From contig JAMPIV010004460.1 of assembly GCA_024509875.1 (NCBI GenBank), positions 94,501-158,500 on the forward strand: a DNA stretch of 64,000 nucleotides, read 5' to 3'. The position numbers and the translations under genes are program-made. The stretch comes from Oreohelix idahoensis (lineage: Eukaryota; Mollusca; Gastropoda; Stylommatophora; Oreohelicidae). Positions 17,901-25,019 of the stretch are shown piece by piece. Within the stretch, counting starts at the first letter, position 1. Each line of letters begins with the position of its first letter. The notes beneath the pieces were generated by a model. It was not told the origin of the DNA and did not search any database. It worked only from the letters and a program-made list of their open reading frames with translations.

Positions 17901-20655
17901 TTGCCACAGAATCCACTGCTGTAAGGGGATGTAATTGCTTGAGGCAGGCATCCTGCAGGACCAGCTGCAGTGCTGACCCCATGCTCTGTAAGGAAAGTAA
18001 AGAAAAATGATGATGATGTTCTGATAGTAGGAAGGCTTAAACACATTGTGGCAACAAGCAAAAACTGAAAGTAGGAAGGCTTAAACACATTGTGGCAATG
18101 AGCAAAAACTGAAAGTAGGAAGGCTTAAACACATTGTGGCAACGAGCAAAAACTGAAAGTAGGAAGGCTTAAACACATCGTGGCAACGAGCAAAAACTGA
18201 AAGTAGAAAGACTTAAACACATTGTGGCAACGAGCAAAAACTGAAAGTGGGAAGGCTTAAACACATTGTGGCAACGAGCAAAAACTGAAAGTAGGAAGGC
18301 TTAAACACATTGTGGCAACGAGCAAAAACTGAAAGTGGGAAGGCTTAAACACATTGTGGCAACGAGCAAAAACTGAAAGTAGGAAGGCTTAAACACATTG
18401 TGGCAACGAGCAAAAACTGAAAGTGGGAAGGCTTAAACACATTGTGGCAACGAGCAAAAACTGAAAGTGGGAAGGCTTAAACGCATCATGATCAACAAAC
18501 AGCAACAGAACTTTATACAGCTTGATCTAGAGACAAGAGATCGGTACATTCAAAATGGTTGAACATAGTAATCTTAATATGTGTGTGAGTAAAACAGCAT
18601 TTTGTCAGGGTCCTGAAAAAAAATAATGTAATACAATTTTTGTGTTAGCTTATTCTGCCACCTGAGCTCATTCAAACAATCTCATGTCCTGCAAATGTAC
18701 ACCCCCCTCTCTACTCTTCCTTTAAACAGGCTGTCCAGATTAATCTCGATTTTCTCCCCCTCATTCTGATATTTAGAAAAGTCTACAGAATTTTTGTAAT
18801 GCCTTATAAAGCACATGATGATGGTTGATTCACACTTTACTGCGAGAGTTCAGGACCACCACTGGTGTAAGACAAGGTGATATCCTATCACCTTACCTCT
18901 TCATACTCCTTATGGACGATGTCATCAAGGCATGTAAGGAGAGAACAAGAAAGTATTCAGTGGGGTACTGGAAGATGAGACAGGTCTATATTTCGGAGCT
19001 GGCATTTGCTGATGATGTTGCCCTGATTGCTAAATCAGAGGCACATCTCCAATCCAACCTGCAAGTCTGGAAGGAAGAGCTGGAGAAGAGAGGGATGGTC
19101 ATAAGCAGCTCTAAAACAAAATCCATGGTGATATCACGAGAAGAAAGAAAACATCAGATTAAGCTGGGAGAACAGGTCCTGGAGCAGGTTGACCACTTTA
19201 AATACCTCGGAGCTATTATAGACCGAAAGGGAGGCATCAAAGAAGAGTTGGCCACTCGAAAAGCAGCAGCTGGGAGACTTTTTCAGGCCATAAATCGAGG
19301 ATTCCTCAGCAAGAGAGAGGTTGGTAAGAAAACGAAGATGGCTGTATACCGCTCCACCTATGTCCCAGTCTTGACATACGGATGCGAGTCATGGGCAATG
19401 ACTACAACCCATAAAAGCCAGATCCAAACCTCAGAAATGAGGTATCTGAGGAAGGTGGTTGAAGTAACAAGAAGAGACATGGTACGCAACCAGACGATAC
19501 GTCAAGGCCTTAAATCCTACCCCCTGCAGACCCAAGTAGAACAGTCCCAATTAAGATGGTTTGGCCATGTCTGCAGAATGGGAGAAGATTGGCTACCACG
19601 ACAAGCATGGGAAACAAAGAGCCAAGGATCCAGACCCCGAGGACGACCCAGAGTCTGCTGGGAGGACAACATTAGACAATCTTTGAAGGATCAAGGACTA
19701 GAATGGAACCAGGCCAGGAGGAAGACAGCCGATAGGATAGTCTGGTGCTCTCTCTTCCAAACCTCTACACCTCACGGTAGAAGGGGAACGACTAAGTAAG
19801 TAAGTAAGTAAGTAAGTAATCTTAATATGTGTGTGAGTAAAACAGCATTTTGTCAGGGTCCTGAAAAGGAATAATGTAATACAATTTTTGTGTTAGCTTA
19901 TTCTGCCACCTGAGCTCATTCAAACAATCTCATGTCCTGCAAATGTACCCCCCCTCTACTCTTCCTTTAAACAGGCTGTCCAGATTAATCTCGATTTTCT
20001 CCCCCTCATTCTGATATTTAGAAGAGTCTACAGAATTTTTGTAATGCCTTATAAAGCACATGATGATGGTTGATTCACACTTTACTGCGTGCTCGCCATT
20101 TTTCTACATATTTTGTTTTTAATATACAGCCTCTACATTATTCGAACATTATTATTTTTAAAAGTTCAAAACAAGAACACAGTTAAATTAGCGTTGGCAG
20201 CTATTTTTCTGTCTTTGCAAATTAAGCTTAACCCTAACCATAAATCCTGACGCTAAACCTCTAACTGTAATCCTGTTTCAAATCACACCTTACTGTATGC
20301 TTTTTTGCCAAACAGCAATTAAAAAAACAAACCAAAAAAAAAAAACACCAAACGAATTGGGCGAATTATTAATCATGCATTGGGTGATAATATGGCAAGT
20401 GTACAGTAAAGTGTGATTCAACTACAGCAATAGTCGAGAAGACATGAAAAGAAGGGGGTGGAAGTATAGCTAAACTGGCAATCACAATTAGACAAGCTGT
20501 ACATCAAAACACTTCTATATCACCTTTGTACAACCCACTTTGTCATCAATACAATTTTTCCTGAGAATTTCTGACACTTTTTGATGCAAATGTCCACCTA
20601 AGACATCTTTGGTTGATGGTAGCATGCAGCTTTCTGCACTGACATTTGTCTCCAT
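2848..20655 (-). CDS. Split gene encoding three tandem MLLE (PABC) domains
   Basis: Minus-strand gene with five recognisable coding exons: 20539-20655, 14966-15159, 7905-7990, 4100-4387 and 2848-2957. They join in frame (117+194+86+288+110 bases) into about 264 residues ending in TGA. Each junction has GT and AG dinucleotides and matching phase (0, 2, 1, 1). The product is three successive MLLE modules: module 1 (about residues 17-90) carries KITGMLLE, module 2 (about 103-165) QITGMLLELD, module 3 (about 200-262) LTGMILELD. KITGMLLE is the signature of the peptide-binding domain at the C-terminus of cytoplasmic poly(A)-binding protein, which binds PAM2 motifs of translation and decay factors. 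No RRM is seen upstream. The 5' end is uncertain: the ATG at 20655 is preceded in frame by a stop, so it is either the true start or the remnant of an exon with further exons beyond the repeats. Whether the gene is expressed, and its partners, cannot be seen. Confidence 0.72.
2958..4099 (-). repeat. Intron with degenerate AG-rich tandem repeat (about 3350-3920)
   Basis: Intron between the last two MLLE exons. From about 3350 to 3920 it repeats variants of a unit of roughly 50-60 bases built around AAAAGCTGACAGCAGAGAAT. The copies are too diverged for a fixed period by eye. Long minus-strand ORFs here are low-complexity by-products of the repeat and are not called as genes. Confidence 0.5.
4100..4387 (-). 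CDS. MLLE gene, symmetric exon bridging MLLE 2 and MLLE 3
   Basis: Acceptor TTTTGTTTAG lies before 4387 and donor G|GTATGA after 4100. The exon is 288 bases and phase 1-1, so it can be added or skipped without breaking the frame. It opens with MLLELDSQTLLELI (second half of MLLE 2), continues through a Ser- and acid-rich linker, and ends with EILGQELYEEILKEHP and NLTG (first half of MLLE 3). Confidence 0.78.
4369..4500 (-). repeat. Tandem copies of the MLLE exon-4 acceptor edge
   Basis: The acceptor and first bases of the 4100-4387 exon (read on the plus strand as CAGTTCTAGTARCATGCC) recur at 4427-4443 and 4482-4499 with the same following AT-rich intron sequence, giving a roughly 55-60 base tandem triplication. 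A fourth copy is at 7246-7263. In the two inner copies the acceptor AG has become CG, so only the exon-proximal one looks usable. Confidence 0.6.
4537..7232. mobile_element. Candidate pogo/Tigger-like remnant enclosing a LINE
   Basis: The left edge reads CAGTGCAATTTGGATAAGTA. The right edge, reverse-complemented, reads CAGTCCACTTAAGCGACGCT. Both are followed by scattered direct and inverted CTTATCNGAATT-type motifs, as at the ends of pogo/Tigger-like elements. TA is present at the left edge but not at the right. No transposase is recognisable; the inside is AT-rich sequence plus the family-B LINE at about 4960-6664. The terminal repeats are diverged, so the call is tentative. Confidence 0.3.
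4960..6664 (+). mobile_element. RTE/BovB-like LINE, degenerate copy (family B)
   Basis: Reverse transcriptase pieces in order: EEKQRARWAEYFKEIL (about 5040), the RT start at 5167-5358 (NGKAARPDGIPPEALKA), fingers at 5376-5588 (REEQAGFRAGRSCADQI), the palm GVRQGCLLSPTIFL (about 5740), and DFADDLCLL at about 5870, the catalytic box in intact form. Then come ESFTYLGS (6055) and a C-terminal WGWIGHTLRR block (about 6415). It ends in a short (GAT)n tail at 6649-6664. Stops at 5358, 5588 and 5992 and frameshifts break the ORF. It lies in an intron of the MLLE gene, antisense to it. Confidence 0.8.
6665..7584. other. Intronic AT-rich sequence, no gene seen
   Basis: No coding signal. It includes the right edge of the candidate pogo-like element and, at 7246-7263, an isolated fourth copy of the MLLE exon-4 acceptor edge. 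Confidence 0.4.
7585..7893 (+). mobile_element. LINE 3' fragment (family C, copy 1)
   Basis: A short LINE C-terminal fragment containing RRWRWIGHTF (about 7660) and a GIPRVRENRG-like block. It ends in TTCTTGGGGAACTAAAGGGTG. Related fragments with the same end are at 14556-14870 and 44868-45175. It ends within about 12 bases of the splice donor of the MLLE exon at 7905, on the opposite strand. Confidence 0.6.
7905..7990 (-). CDS. MLLE gene, short exon with first half of MLLE 2
   Basis: Acceptor TTGTTTACAG lies before 7990 and a strong donor G|GTGAGT after 7905. The 86 bases enter in phase 2 and leave in phase 1. The peptide contains HEEIGEMLFERI and ends QITG, splitting the Gly codon before the MLLE core. 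A LINE remnant ends only about 12 bases beyond the donor. Confidence 0.72.
8114..9414 (+). mobile_element. Tc1-like DNA transposon with intact 32-bp TIRs
   Basis: The termini are perfect 32-bp inverted repeats starting CAGTACTTTGCAAAAAAAAT (8114-8145 and 9383-9414), flanked on both sides by TA (8112-8113 and 9415-9416), the target duplication of Tc1/mariner elements. Total length is 1301 bp. It carries one transposase ORF with two in-frame stops. It sits in the MLLE intron between the exons at 7905-7990 and 14966-15159, antisense to the gene. Confidence 0.92.
8352..9290 (+). pseudogene. Tc1-type transposase (DD34E), interrupted by two TGA codons
   Basis: One continuous frame. An N-terminal helix-turn-helix (NISKTLNIPERTVYRVV) and a second DNA-binding helix set are followed by the catalytic core: first Asp in FSDECS (about 8750), second in HDNDPKH (about 9000), and Glu in SPDLNPIENVW (about 9099). 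There are 34 residues between the second Asp and the Glu, the Tc1 DD34E spacing. The frame is interrupted only by TGA at 8700-8702 and 8982-8984, both where the family usually has Trp. The start codon is not clear: an in-frame TAG lies at 8349 and no good ATG precedes the first helix. It is therefore a probable non-functional copy, although the ends could still be mobilised by a related transposase. Confidence 0.88.
9417..9676. other. Intronic sequence, nothing recognised
   Basis: AT-rich, with poly-A and poly-T runs and no coding signal. Confidence 0.3.
9677..9955 (-). mobile_element. Family-A RTE 3' fragment
   Basis: On the minus strand this is the 3' end of the family-A LINE: the ACCTCACGGTAGAAGGGGAA-like tail, the CAAGCATTGG block and the LRWFGHVCRMG coding region, cut off after about 280 bases. 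It is a typical 5'-truncated insertion. Confidence 0.8.
9956..11455. other. 1.5 kb of intron without recognised genes
   Basis: No reading frame shows recognisable domains on either strand. Noted: a poly-C/CT run at about 10940-10958. The rest is unique-looking AT-rich sequence. Confidence 0.4.
11456..12200. repeat. 26-bp minisatellite split by a fold-back element
   Basis: A unit of 26 bases (TGTTATATGTCAACAATCTT plus CCACTC) occurs about twice at 11456-11512 and about eight times, increasingly diverged, at 11977-12200. The near-palindrome at 11513-11946 lies between the two parts. Overlapping ORFs in all three plus frames over the right part merely reflect the repeat. Confidence 0.75.
11513..11946. 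mobile_element. 434-bp near-perfect palindrome (fold-back element)
   Basis: Two arms of 214 bases (11513-11726 and 11733-11946) are near-perfect reverse complements around a 6-base spacer. The arms begin CAGTTGAATRGG, run through A-rich tracts, and contain CCTGACGAAGGCCTTGTGGC. That motif can itself form a GGCC-TTGT-GGCC hairpin. No ORF is present. The two arms differ mainly in poly-A/T length, and one base differs at the hairpin edge (CAACATA against CAACGTA). Confidence 0.85.
12340..12770 (+). mobile_element. tRNA-derived SINE-like element
   Basis: The head reads GTGGGCTAGTGGTTACAGCA (A-box-like), with GGTTTGAAAGC (B-box-like) about 45 bases later, the internal RNA polymerase III promoter layout of tRNA-derived SINEs. 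The following 350 bases are non-coding and end near a short TTATTATTATGATG run. No target duplication was found, so the right edge is approximate. Confidence 0.5.
12771..14033. other. Intronic sequence, nothing recognised
   Basis: Short ORFs at 13006-13384 have no recognisable domain and no supporting context. Nothing else stands out. Confidence 0.3.
14034..14560. repeat. 19-bp minisatellite (CAAGTTATGGTGAGATCAG)
   Basis: About 27 tandem units of 19 bases with GGTGAG, GGCGAG, GGCAAG and GACGAG variants. Each unit carries a GATC. The last few units lose bases (GTTAGGCAAG, GTAGGCAAG) just before the LINE fragment that follows. Confidence 0.9.
14556..14870 (+). mobile_element. LINE 3' fragment (family C, copy 2)
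   Basis: Aligns with the fragments at 7585 and 44868: CCAGTGGAACAAGAAGTGAG, then AAGACATGGAAAAACCTTGA, then TGCTCCATGGGCAGCTGAAAG. The coding frame is destroyed. It directly abuts the 19-bp minisatellite. Confidence 0.6.
14966..15159 (-). CDS. MLLE gene, exon with second half of MLLE 1
   Basis: Acceptor TTTATTTCAG precedes base 15159 and donor GTTAGT follows 14966. The 194 bases start in phase 0 and end in phase 2. The peptide contains ADKITGMLLE, then helix residues IHAMLHDDKLLLENL and a polar tail leading into the next exon. This is the best single match to the MLLE signature in the window. Confidence 0.75.
15160..16479. other. Intronic sequence, nothing recognised
   Basis: No coding signal. 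A degenerate telomere-like patch (AACCCTAACCTAAATCATAA, about 15548) and a small hairpin (CCTCGTCAAGTCGAGG, about 16172) were noted. Confidence 0.3.
16480..18005 (+). mobile_element. Dispersed repeat D (copy 1) carrying an internal minisatellite
   Basis: The flanks match two other loci, 34340-34605 and 41790-41945: a left part with GAAGTCTCTGATGAGACAAG and CATGTCGTACAAGG, a right part GGCTGCCAACCTCATCATGT, then a CAGGCATCCTGCAGG-like block and GTAAGGAAAGTAAAGAAAAA. In this copy the motif between the two parts is expanded into 40 tandem units. No ORF belongs to the element. It looks like a short non-autonomous retroposon ending in an A-rich tail. Confidence 0.6.
16549..17868. repeat. 33-bp minisatellite, exactly 40 units
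   Basis: The unit is ATGTTGTACAAGGTGACTAA plus TATGAGGTTGTAC, 33 bases. The array of 1320 bases is 40 whole units. Main variants are GAC(T/C)AATATGA(G/T)G. Because 33 is divisible by three, the array is open in a plus frame (a 468-codon ORF of repeated MLYKVTNMRLY) and in minus frames (repeated MYNLILVTLYN). Neither has a non-repeat domain, so I regard both as artefacts of the repeat. Confidence 0.95.
18027..18484. repeat. 44-bp minisatellite, about 10 units
   Basis: The unit is GTAGGAAGGCTTAAACACAT plus TGTGGCAACGAGCAAAAACTGAAA. Units alternate between AGTAGG and AGTGGG variants. The array starts about 20 bases after the A-rich 3' end of repeat D copy 1. Confidence 0.92.
18567..18844 (+). 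repeat. Left copy of a 275-278 bp direct repeat flanking a LINE
   Basis: Runs from AGTAATCTTAATATGTGTGT to CACACTTTACTGCG. The right copy is at 19815-20089. The two differ at only a few sites (about 98% identical by eye). Only the family-A LINE separates them. Confidence 0.92.
18845..19814 (+). mobile_element. Family-A RTE, 5'-truncated, least damaged copy
   Basis: A 970-base LINE insertion starting inside the reverse transcriptase and ending in a TAAG tandem tail (about six units). The ORF is uninterrupted from the truncation to a stop at 19799. Visible in order are GVRQGDILSPYLF, AFADDVALIAKSEAH (catalytic Asp pair), HFKYLGAIIDRKGG, YGCESWAMTT and LRWFGHVCRMGEDW. This is the best guide to the family-A protein in the window. 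It lacks endonuclease and RT fingers, so it is dead on arrival. Confidence 0.9.
19815..20089 (+). repeat. Right copy of the 275-278 bp direct repeat
   Basis: Same sequence as 18567-18844, following the TAAG tail of the LINE. The original locus continues after it (TGCTCGCCATTTTTCTACAT). Confidence 0.92.
20090..20538. other. Intronic sequence, nothing recognised
   Basis: AT-rich, with a degenerate CCTAA-like patch near 20228 and an A-rich run near 20330. No coding signal. Confidence 0.3.
20539..20655 (-). CDS. MLLE gene, first recognised coding exon (first half of MLLE 1)
   Basis: Reads from ATG at 20655 through 39 codons to AAA, then donor GTGGGT at 20538. It contains DVLGGHLHQKVSEIL, which aligns with the first helices of MLLE (compare LGERLFPLI in poly(A)-binding protein). 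It ends in phase 0, matching the next exon. Upstream in frame is TGA. A possible acceptor (TTTCCAG, about 20694) lies just before, next to a dispersed repeat. The start is therefore provisional. Confidence 0.6.
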
Positions 20656-20721
20656 CCAGAATCACAAGTCCATGATTGCAGCTTATTAGCAGTGTCCTGG
20701 AAAGATTTTTTTTTAATTTTA

Positions 20722-20790
20722 AAATTATGAATGAAAATATCATGTTCAACGTCTGATGGGTTATCACTCGGACATCTATAATTTTAGATC
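20722..20790 (-). repeat. Dispersed repeat end, also at about 48790-48860
   Basis: On the minus strand reads TAACCCATCAGACGTTGAAC, then an AT-rich tail. The same block (CATCAGAGGTTGAACGGGAT) occurs on the minus strand near 48800-48835. It resembles a SINE-type 3' end and lies directly upstream of the first recognised MLLE exon. Confidence 0.45.
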
Positions 20791-20950
20791 AATGTTTTAC
20801 CCCCATCTCAATTCCCCTCTCCCTCCCTTTTGTTAGTTGTTCTTATTTGTTGTTGTTGTTGTGGAGGAGATGAGGAAAGCAAAATTATAAATCCTGGCTC
20901 TGACAAAAAAACCAAGAAAAAGGACAAGAAGTTGTGGATCTCAAATTATA

Positions 20951-21004
20951 ACCTCTAAACCCCAGGGTAGAAGAGGAACAATTACGAAAGTAAGTAAGTA
21001 AGTA
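20951..21004 (+). mobile_element. Very short family-A RTE 3' tail
   Basis: About 50 bases matching the last bases of family A (ACCTCTAAACCCCAGGGTAG ...) and a GTAAGTAAGTAAGTA tail: an extreme 5' truncation. Confidence 0.65.
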
Positions 21005-21296
21005 CTGTAGCTGTGCCACGGCATGAAAAGTATGACAAGACTAGCAATTTAGAATTAAGAAAATAGATGCACACATACAGAGGATGTTGATGGCATTATC
21101 CTTCCTGGCCAGTTACTGAGTATATGGTAAATGAAAACGTCCTCTCTGTCTCTCTCTCTCTCTCATCGTGTGTGTGGGAATGTTTTCCCTGTCCTAAAAT
21201 GGTAGATTCTTCACACTTGTCATGGTGTATAAAACTGGGGGGAGAACGAAAATGTGGGGTGTTTAGGTTAATATTTAATTTACTCTTTATTTGACC
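21005..21296. other. Non-coding, CT microsatellite
   Basis: A (TC)n run at about 21143-21165. No gene seen. Confidence 0.4.
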
Positions 21297-21577
21297 CTGA
21301 GAGCCATGGTAGCGCAGTGGTTAGTGCACCGGCTTCCTAGCTCGGTGGACCATGGTCAATCCCCAGTTGAGGTGGGAATTTTTTTAGACTGCAAACGGCT
21401 CCGGGGTCGACCCAGCCTCAAAATTTGGTACCAGAGCAATTCTGGGAAGGTTAAGGTGGCCGGCGTGATGCTGACCACATCACCCCTAATGTGCCGATGG
21501 TCAAGAAAATATGGGCCTAACACCATATTCCCAATATGCCTCAATGGGCGTGTACCGGGATCCGTTACCCTTTGACC
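21297..21577 (+). mobile_element. tRNA-derived SINE with 9-bp target duplication
   Basis: The head GAGCCATGGTAGCGCAGTGG contains an A-box-like TAGCGCAGTGG, with B-box-like GGTCAATCCCC about 40 bases on. The body of 281 bases ends in GGATCCGTTACCCTTTGACC. It is flanked by TATTTGACC at 21288-21296 and 21578-21586. A second, older copy of the body is at 36395-36615. The short ORFs inside are not genes. Confidence 0.82.
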
Positions 21578-22116
21578 TATTTGACCTTAGTAATATGTAT
21601 TTCTAGAACTTCACTAGATCTTTACATTCCCATCACACCCCAACTAACCATTACATAGTAACTTTTGTTTTTTTTAACTACTGTTTGACTACACTGTACT
21701 GTTCCCTTGGTCTGTCTATTCTCAACATCTGTTCTATAGGTATGAGTGAATTGTATAACTGTAAATATTCTAATATTGGGATTCGTTATTGTTGATACAT
21801 CCTACATTTTAGTAGGAAATGCTGTATATGTAGACATTCTACACAGTAAGCTACTAGTCTAAAAATGCCCATTCCCAGTTGTAGTCTGAGAAGTTTCTTA
21901 TTACTGGAAATTTTAATTCCCTAGTACTTGACATTCCCTTGTTGAAGCTTTGAACGATTTATATGCATGTCTTTCTTTCAGAGTTTTATCTCATGCTGCT
22001 GTTATTAATATAAATTAATATATAATATAATCTGTTATTATTCTTTTAATCAAGCATTTCTTCTTCTTCGCCAACAGACTTCTACATTAATAACTCTAAG
22101 AAAGGCAGTAGTCAGC
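21578..22116. other. Non-coding, nothing recognised
   Basis: AT-rich unique-looking sequence. No coding signal until the LINE fragment on the minus strand. Confidence 0.3.
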
Positions 22117-23310
22117 TCAAAGTTCCTGACATCTCCAAACAATTTTTTTGTGGAGAGAAGTGCGTTGTTGCCATATGCCACTCCATTCACTGCTGTAAGT
22201 TGGGCAGGACTGGAGCAAATGTTCAGCCGTTATGCGGCTGGTGTCACAGGAGCAGAGATCTGCTGGACCAATCATGTACTGGTGATATAGATGGTACCTC
22301 AACCTATTATGACTAGTACGTAAGCAGAAAATGATGACCTGGTCTCGCCTAGAAAGCTGGTGATAAGCATCATCTTTTATGTGACCTGGGTGTTGTCTGA
22401 CCCATCTGGACTTGAATATGGTTCTTATAGTTGTTTTAGCCATTTAGTTAACACATTAACTACCGAATTGAAAAGCACACTGTGGCCGAATTAATTTTTT
22501 TCCCATTTTCATCCTGTAGATGTTTGCACAAAGTAAGCTGTAGTTTTCAAAATTGTTTACCGATTTTTATGAATTACGCGTCATTTTAAAGATAAATGAA
22601 TGTACTATTACAATAAATACCGGTTGTAACTCTAATAGAGGTTGTTGCTATTTAACGGCCCTCCGATGGCTGAGGACTTGCAATATTTTCACAATTATAA
22701 CTTCTTGCGCCCCATCTCTATCAAAATCACAATTTCAATCAATGTGCACACCGTTTTCACTCTTGTCCTCGTCGCTAGATCTGTCAGTCAATTGTTGAAA
22801 CACGTTTCTATCCTATTCAGCCGTTAGACGAGATGTACACGCATTTTTTGTAGTCCTATCACTAGTTGCCACGGTAAACAGTTTTACACGATTTGGTAAC
22901 TAACCCAAAACGTTGAAAAATATGAACATAATATCAATTTTTCAGTGTTCTACAACAACCATGAGTTGGGAATTTGTTTTCCGGTGGCAACTTAAAATCT
23001 CAAACCAGATCAGAAAGTGTTTCAGTACATTTTTCATTCGTTTTATTACTAAAATTAGAGTGGCACTCTGAGCGGCTTGCGGTCCAAATGTGATTATTTT
23101 GTGAGCCGCTGACAGCGGCTTGCGGTAGTTAATGTGTTAAGTTGTCTCTCATTTTTTTGCACACCTTCCCTCTTCTTTAGCAAGTTTATCTGTCTCTTTG
23201 TTGCCTGGAATGTTGCAATGGGCTGGTATCCACAGGACTGGGCACTTGTTGAAGCATTTGGCCAGGCTTTCAAGTGAGTTTATCAGATCTCTCAACTCTT
23301 TAGCATGGTG
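22117..23310 (-). pseudogene. LINE RNase H and C-terminal fragment, split by a DNA element
   Basis: On the minus strand, 23310 down to 23141 encodes part of an RNase H domain (LWIPAHCNIPGNKETDKLAKE) as found in non-LTR retrotransposons. After the inserted element at 22452-23136 it continues at 22447-22117 with the C-terminal zinc-knuckle-like block (DQVIIFCLRTSHNRLR, CSCDTSRITAEHLLQSCP). A stop near the insertion point and loss of the upstream RT make it a dead fragment. Family: RNase H-bearing LINE, related in layout to the copies at 25534 and 31285. Confidence 0.75.
22452..23136. mobile_element. TTAA-flanked non-autonomous DNA element (piggyBac-like MITE)
   Basis: 685 bases bounded by inverted repeats CACATTAACTACCG (22452-22465 and its complement at 23123-23136). 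Both sides are flanked by TTAA (22448-22451 and 23137-23140), the target of piggyBac elements. No transposase ORF, so it would depend on a partner. A subterminal GAGCCGCTGACAGCGGCTTG palindrome lies at the right end. It interrupts an RNase H ORF, which fixes both edges. Confidence 0.8.
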
Positions 23311-24059
23311 GCGTTTGATTAAGTATTTGATCTAAGTTCTACCCATCGCTACATTTGTTTGGTTTTTAGTAGACCTACCTTTCTTTGCTGCTTTATCTGC
23401 TTTTTTTAAAATTTCACATGCAATTCCCAGAATAAAGCCTTTATTGCTGAATGATCATTATCTTAGTGCTTGCACCCCATCCATGGCCTATCAAATATCT
23501 TAGCATGTTATTTAGTCCTCAACTAGTATCCACCAGTCAACCTATATGGTTTTAACTAATTTTTTGCCCCTGTATGTTTACGTCAATTATCTTATTTTTA
23601 ATAACCCTATCTTTACTGAAGATCATTCCCCCTGTCTTAGTGCCTTTCAGTGGAAGTGGAATCCCCATTTAGTCATCCATTTAAATACTTTATTTATTTG
23701 TTCTCCATATAACAGCATAATCTACAAACTGTGACAAATTATTTTTGATATCTGTAAATTCTTCATTCCATTCATTTACCATTATCGTAATCGTAGAAAT
23801 GTAAGTTAAAAGTTTAAAACAATAACTGACTTCAATGCTCATGCAATTTTAAAATGTTGGCTCGTATCTATTTTGTTTGTTTTTTAATTTAAAGATTTTT
23901 TCCTTCACTAACTTTATGGGATTTGGAATTTTCCCTTTTAATACATACCAATTTGGCTTAGATCTAATAGCGGAAATGACCTTTATAACGGATGTCAACA
24001 AAACATGTGTGCGTTGATAGGTTGTTTACGGAACTGACCTAAGAAACCTTGGTTTTGGT
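23311..24059. other. Non-coding, nothing recognised
   Basis: AT-rich. Only short ORFs without domains. Confidence 0.3.
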
Positions 24060-24425
24060 TTCCTTTGCACACGGAAAACTCCGTCAGTGCTGCGATCACC
24101 TCCCTTAGATCACAAAGATGCAGCGATAGAGAATGCAGTCAGCGACCCATAGCTTGATTGCTTGCATCAGGGTCAGCGAACCAGAGCTGATCAAGACCCT
24201 ACTCCACCCCCACGTTGTGGTCCTGGAAACAGGCTGCATCACTGCAGTCTGGCAGAGAGATTAGGGATCGAAGAAGGAAGGCAAACCCGGTCCCAAAAAA
24301 TGCCATGCTGAAGTCGGATGTGCCGGCAGAAAGGCGCAGATATCGCAGTTCCGCTATAAACAGACACAACGCAACCAACGACCTTTTCATGCCGAACGAG
24401 GAAGAAGAAGATCACACAAGGAGGA
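24060..24425 (+). repeat. Dispersed repeat F, copy 1
   Basis: A relatively GC-rich block (GCAGTCAGCGACCCATAGCT ... CAGACACAACGCAACCAACG) ending in a GAAGAAGAAG tail. The same sequence is present in reverse orientation at 46120-46440. The small ORFs in both copies are related (NRHNAT followed by a Glu run), but the similarity extends through non-coding sequence. I read it as a retroposon with a GAA tail. Confidence 0.65.
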
Positions 24426-24574
24426 TCTCAGCACAGTGCACGAACTCTGTAGCACCGGCGAGAATCCTAATGTGTATATACAGGAATCACACATTCTGTA
24501 AATATTATTGTGGTTGGTAGGTTTTTTATTTTTAACTGATTCTGTACGTAATTATTTTCTCATCTGGACGGAAT

Positions 24575-24928
24575 AGGGAGCTGCGCTAGCGTAGTGGTTA
24601 CAACACCGCTCTGGCGATCGGGTGATTCAGGATCAAACCCGGGCGACGGCATTTGAGGATTTTTCGTCGACCGGGAATTGGACTGGATTAACTCGAGACT
24701 TGGCGAGCACATTTGAAGAAGTGTCGTCGACCAGGGATTGGCGGCTCCTGAGCCGACCCAGCTGCAATGGGTACCTCCGAAATCGGAGAGTATTTGCCTG
24801 AATGGCGAGGGACACCTGTCTCTGTACAAGAAAAAAAAGGGATACTCATGTAAAATCAATGTCAGGTTAGACATTAGTAATAACCTGAGATTTCGCCTCG
24901 AGTATTAGCGGGCGTACGAAAAAAAAAA
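24575..24928 (+). mobile_element. tRNA-derived SINE with 13-bp target duplication
   Basis: The head contains CTAGCGTAGTGGTTACAACA (A box) and GGATCAAACCCGG (B box). The body includes CCCAGCTGCAATGGGTACCT and ends in a poly-A run. It is flanked by ATCTGGACGGAAT at 24562-24574 and 24929-24941. Total 354 bases. The exact flanking repeat indicates a fairly young insertion. Confidence 0.85.
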
Positions 24929-25019
24929 ATCTGGACGGAATTATTTTTAGACCCCAAAAGTTTGCATATAGGCCTACATAAGTTAAGGAAATGAAAGGGT
25001 GGGTAAAGAAGATTCCCAT

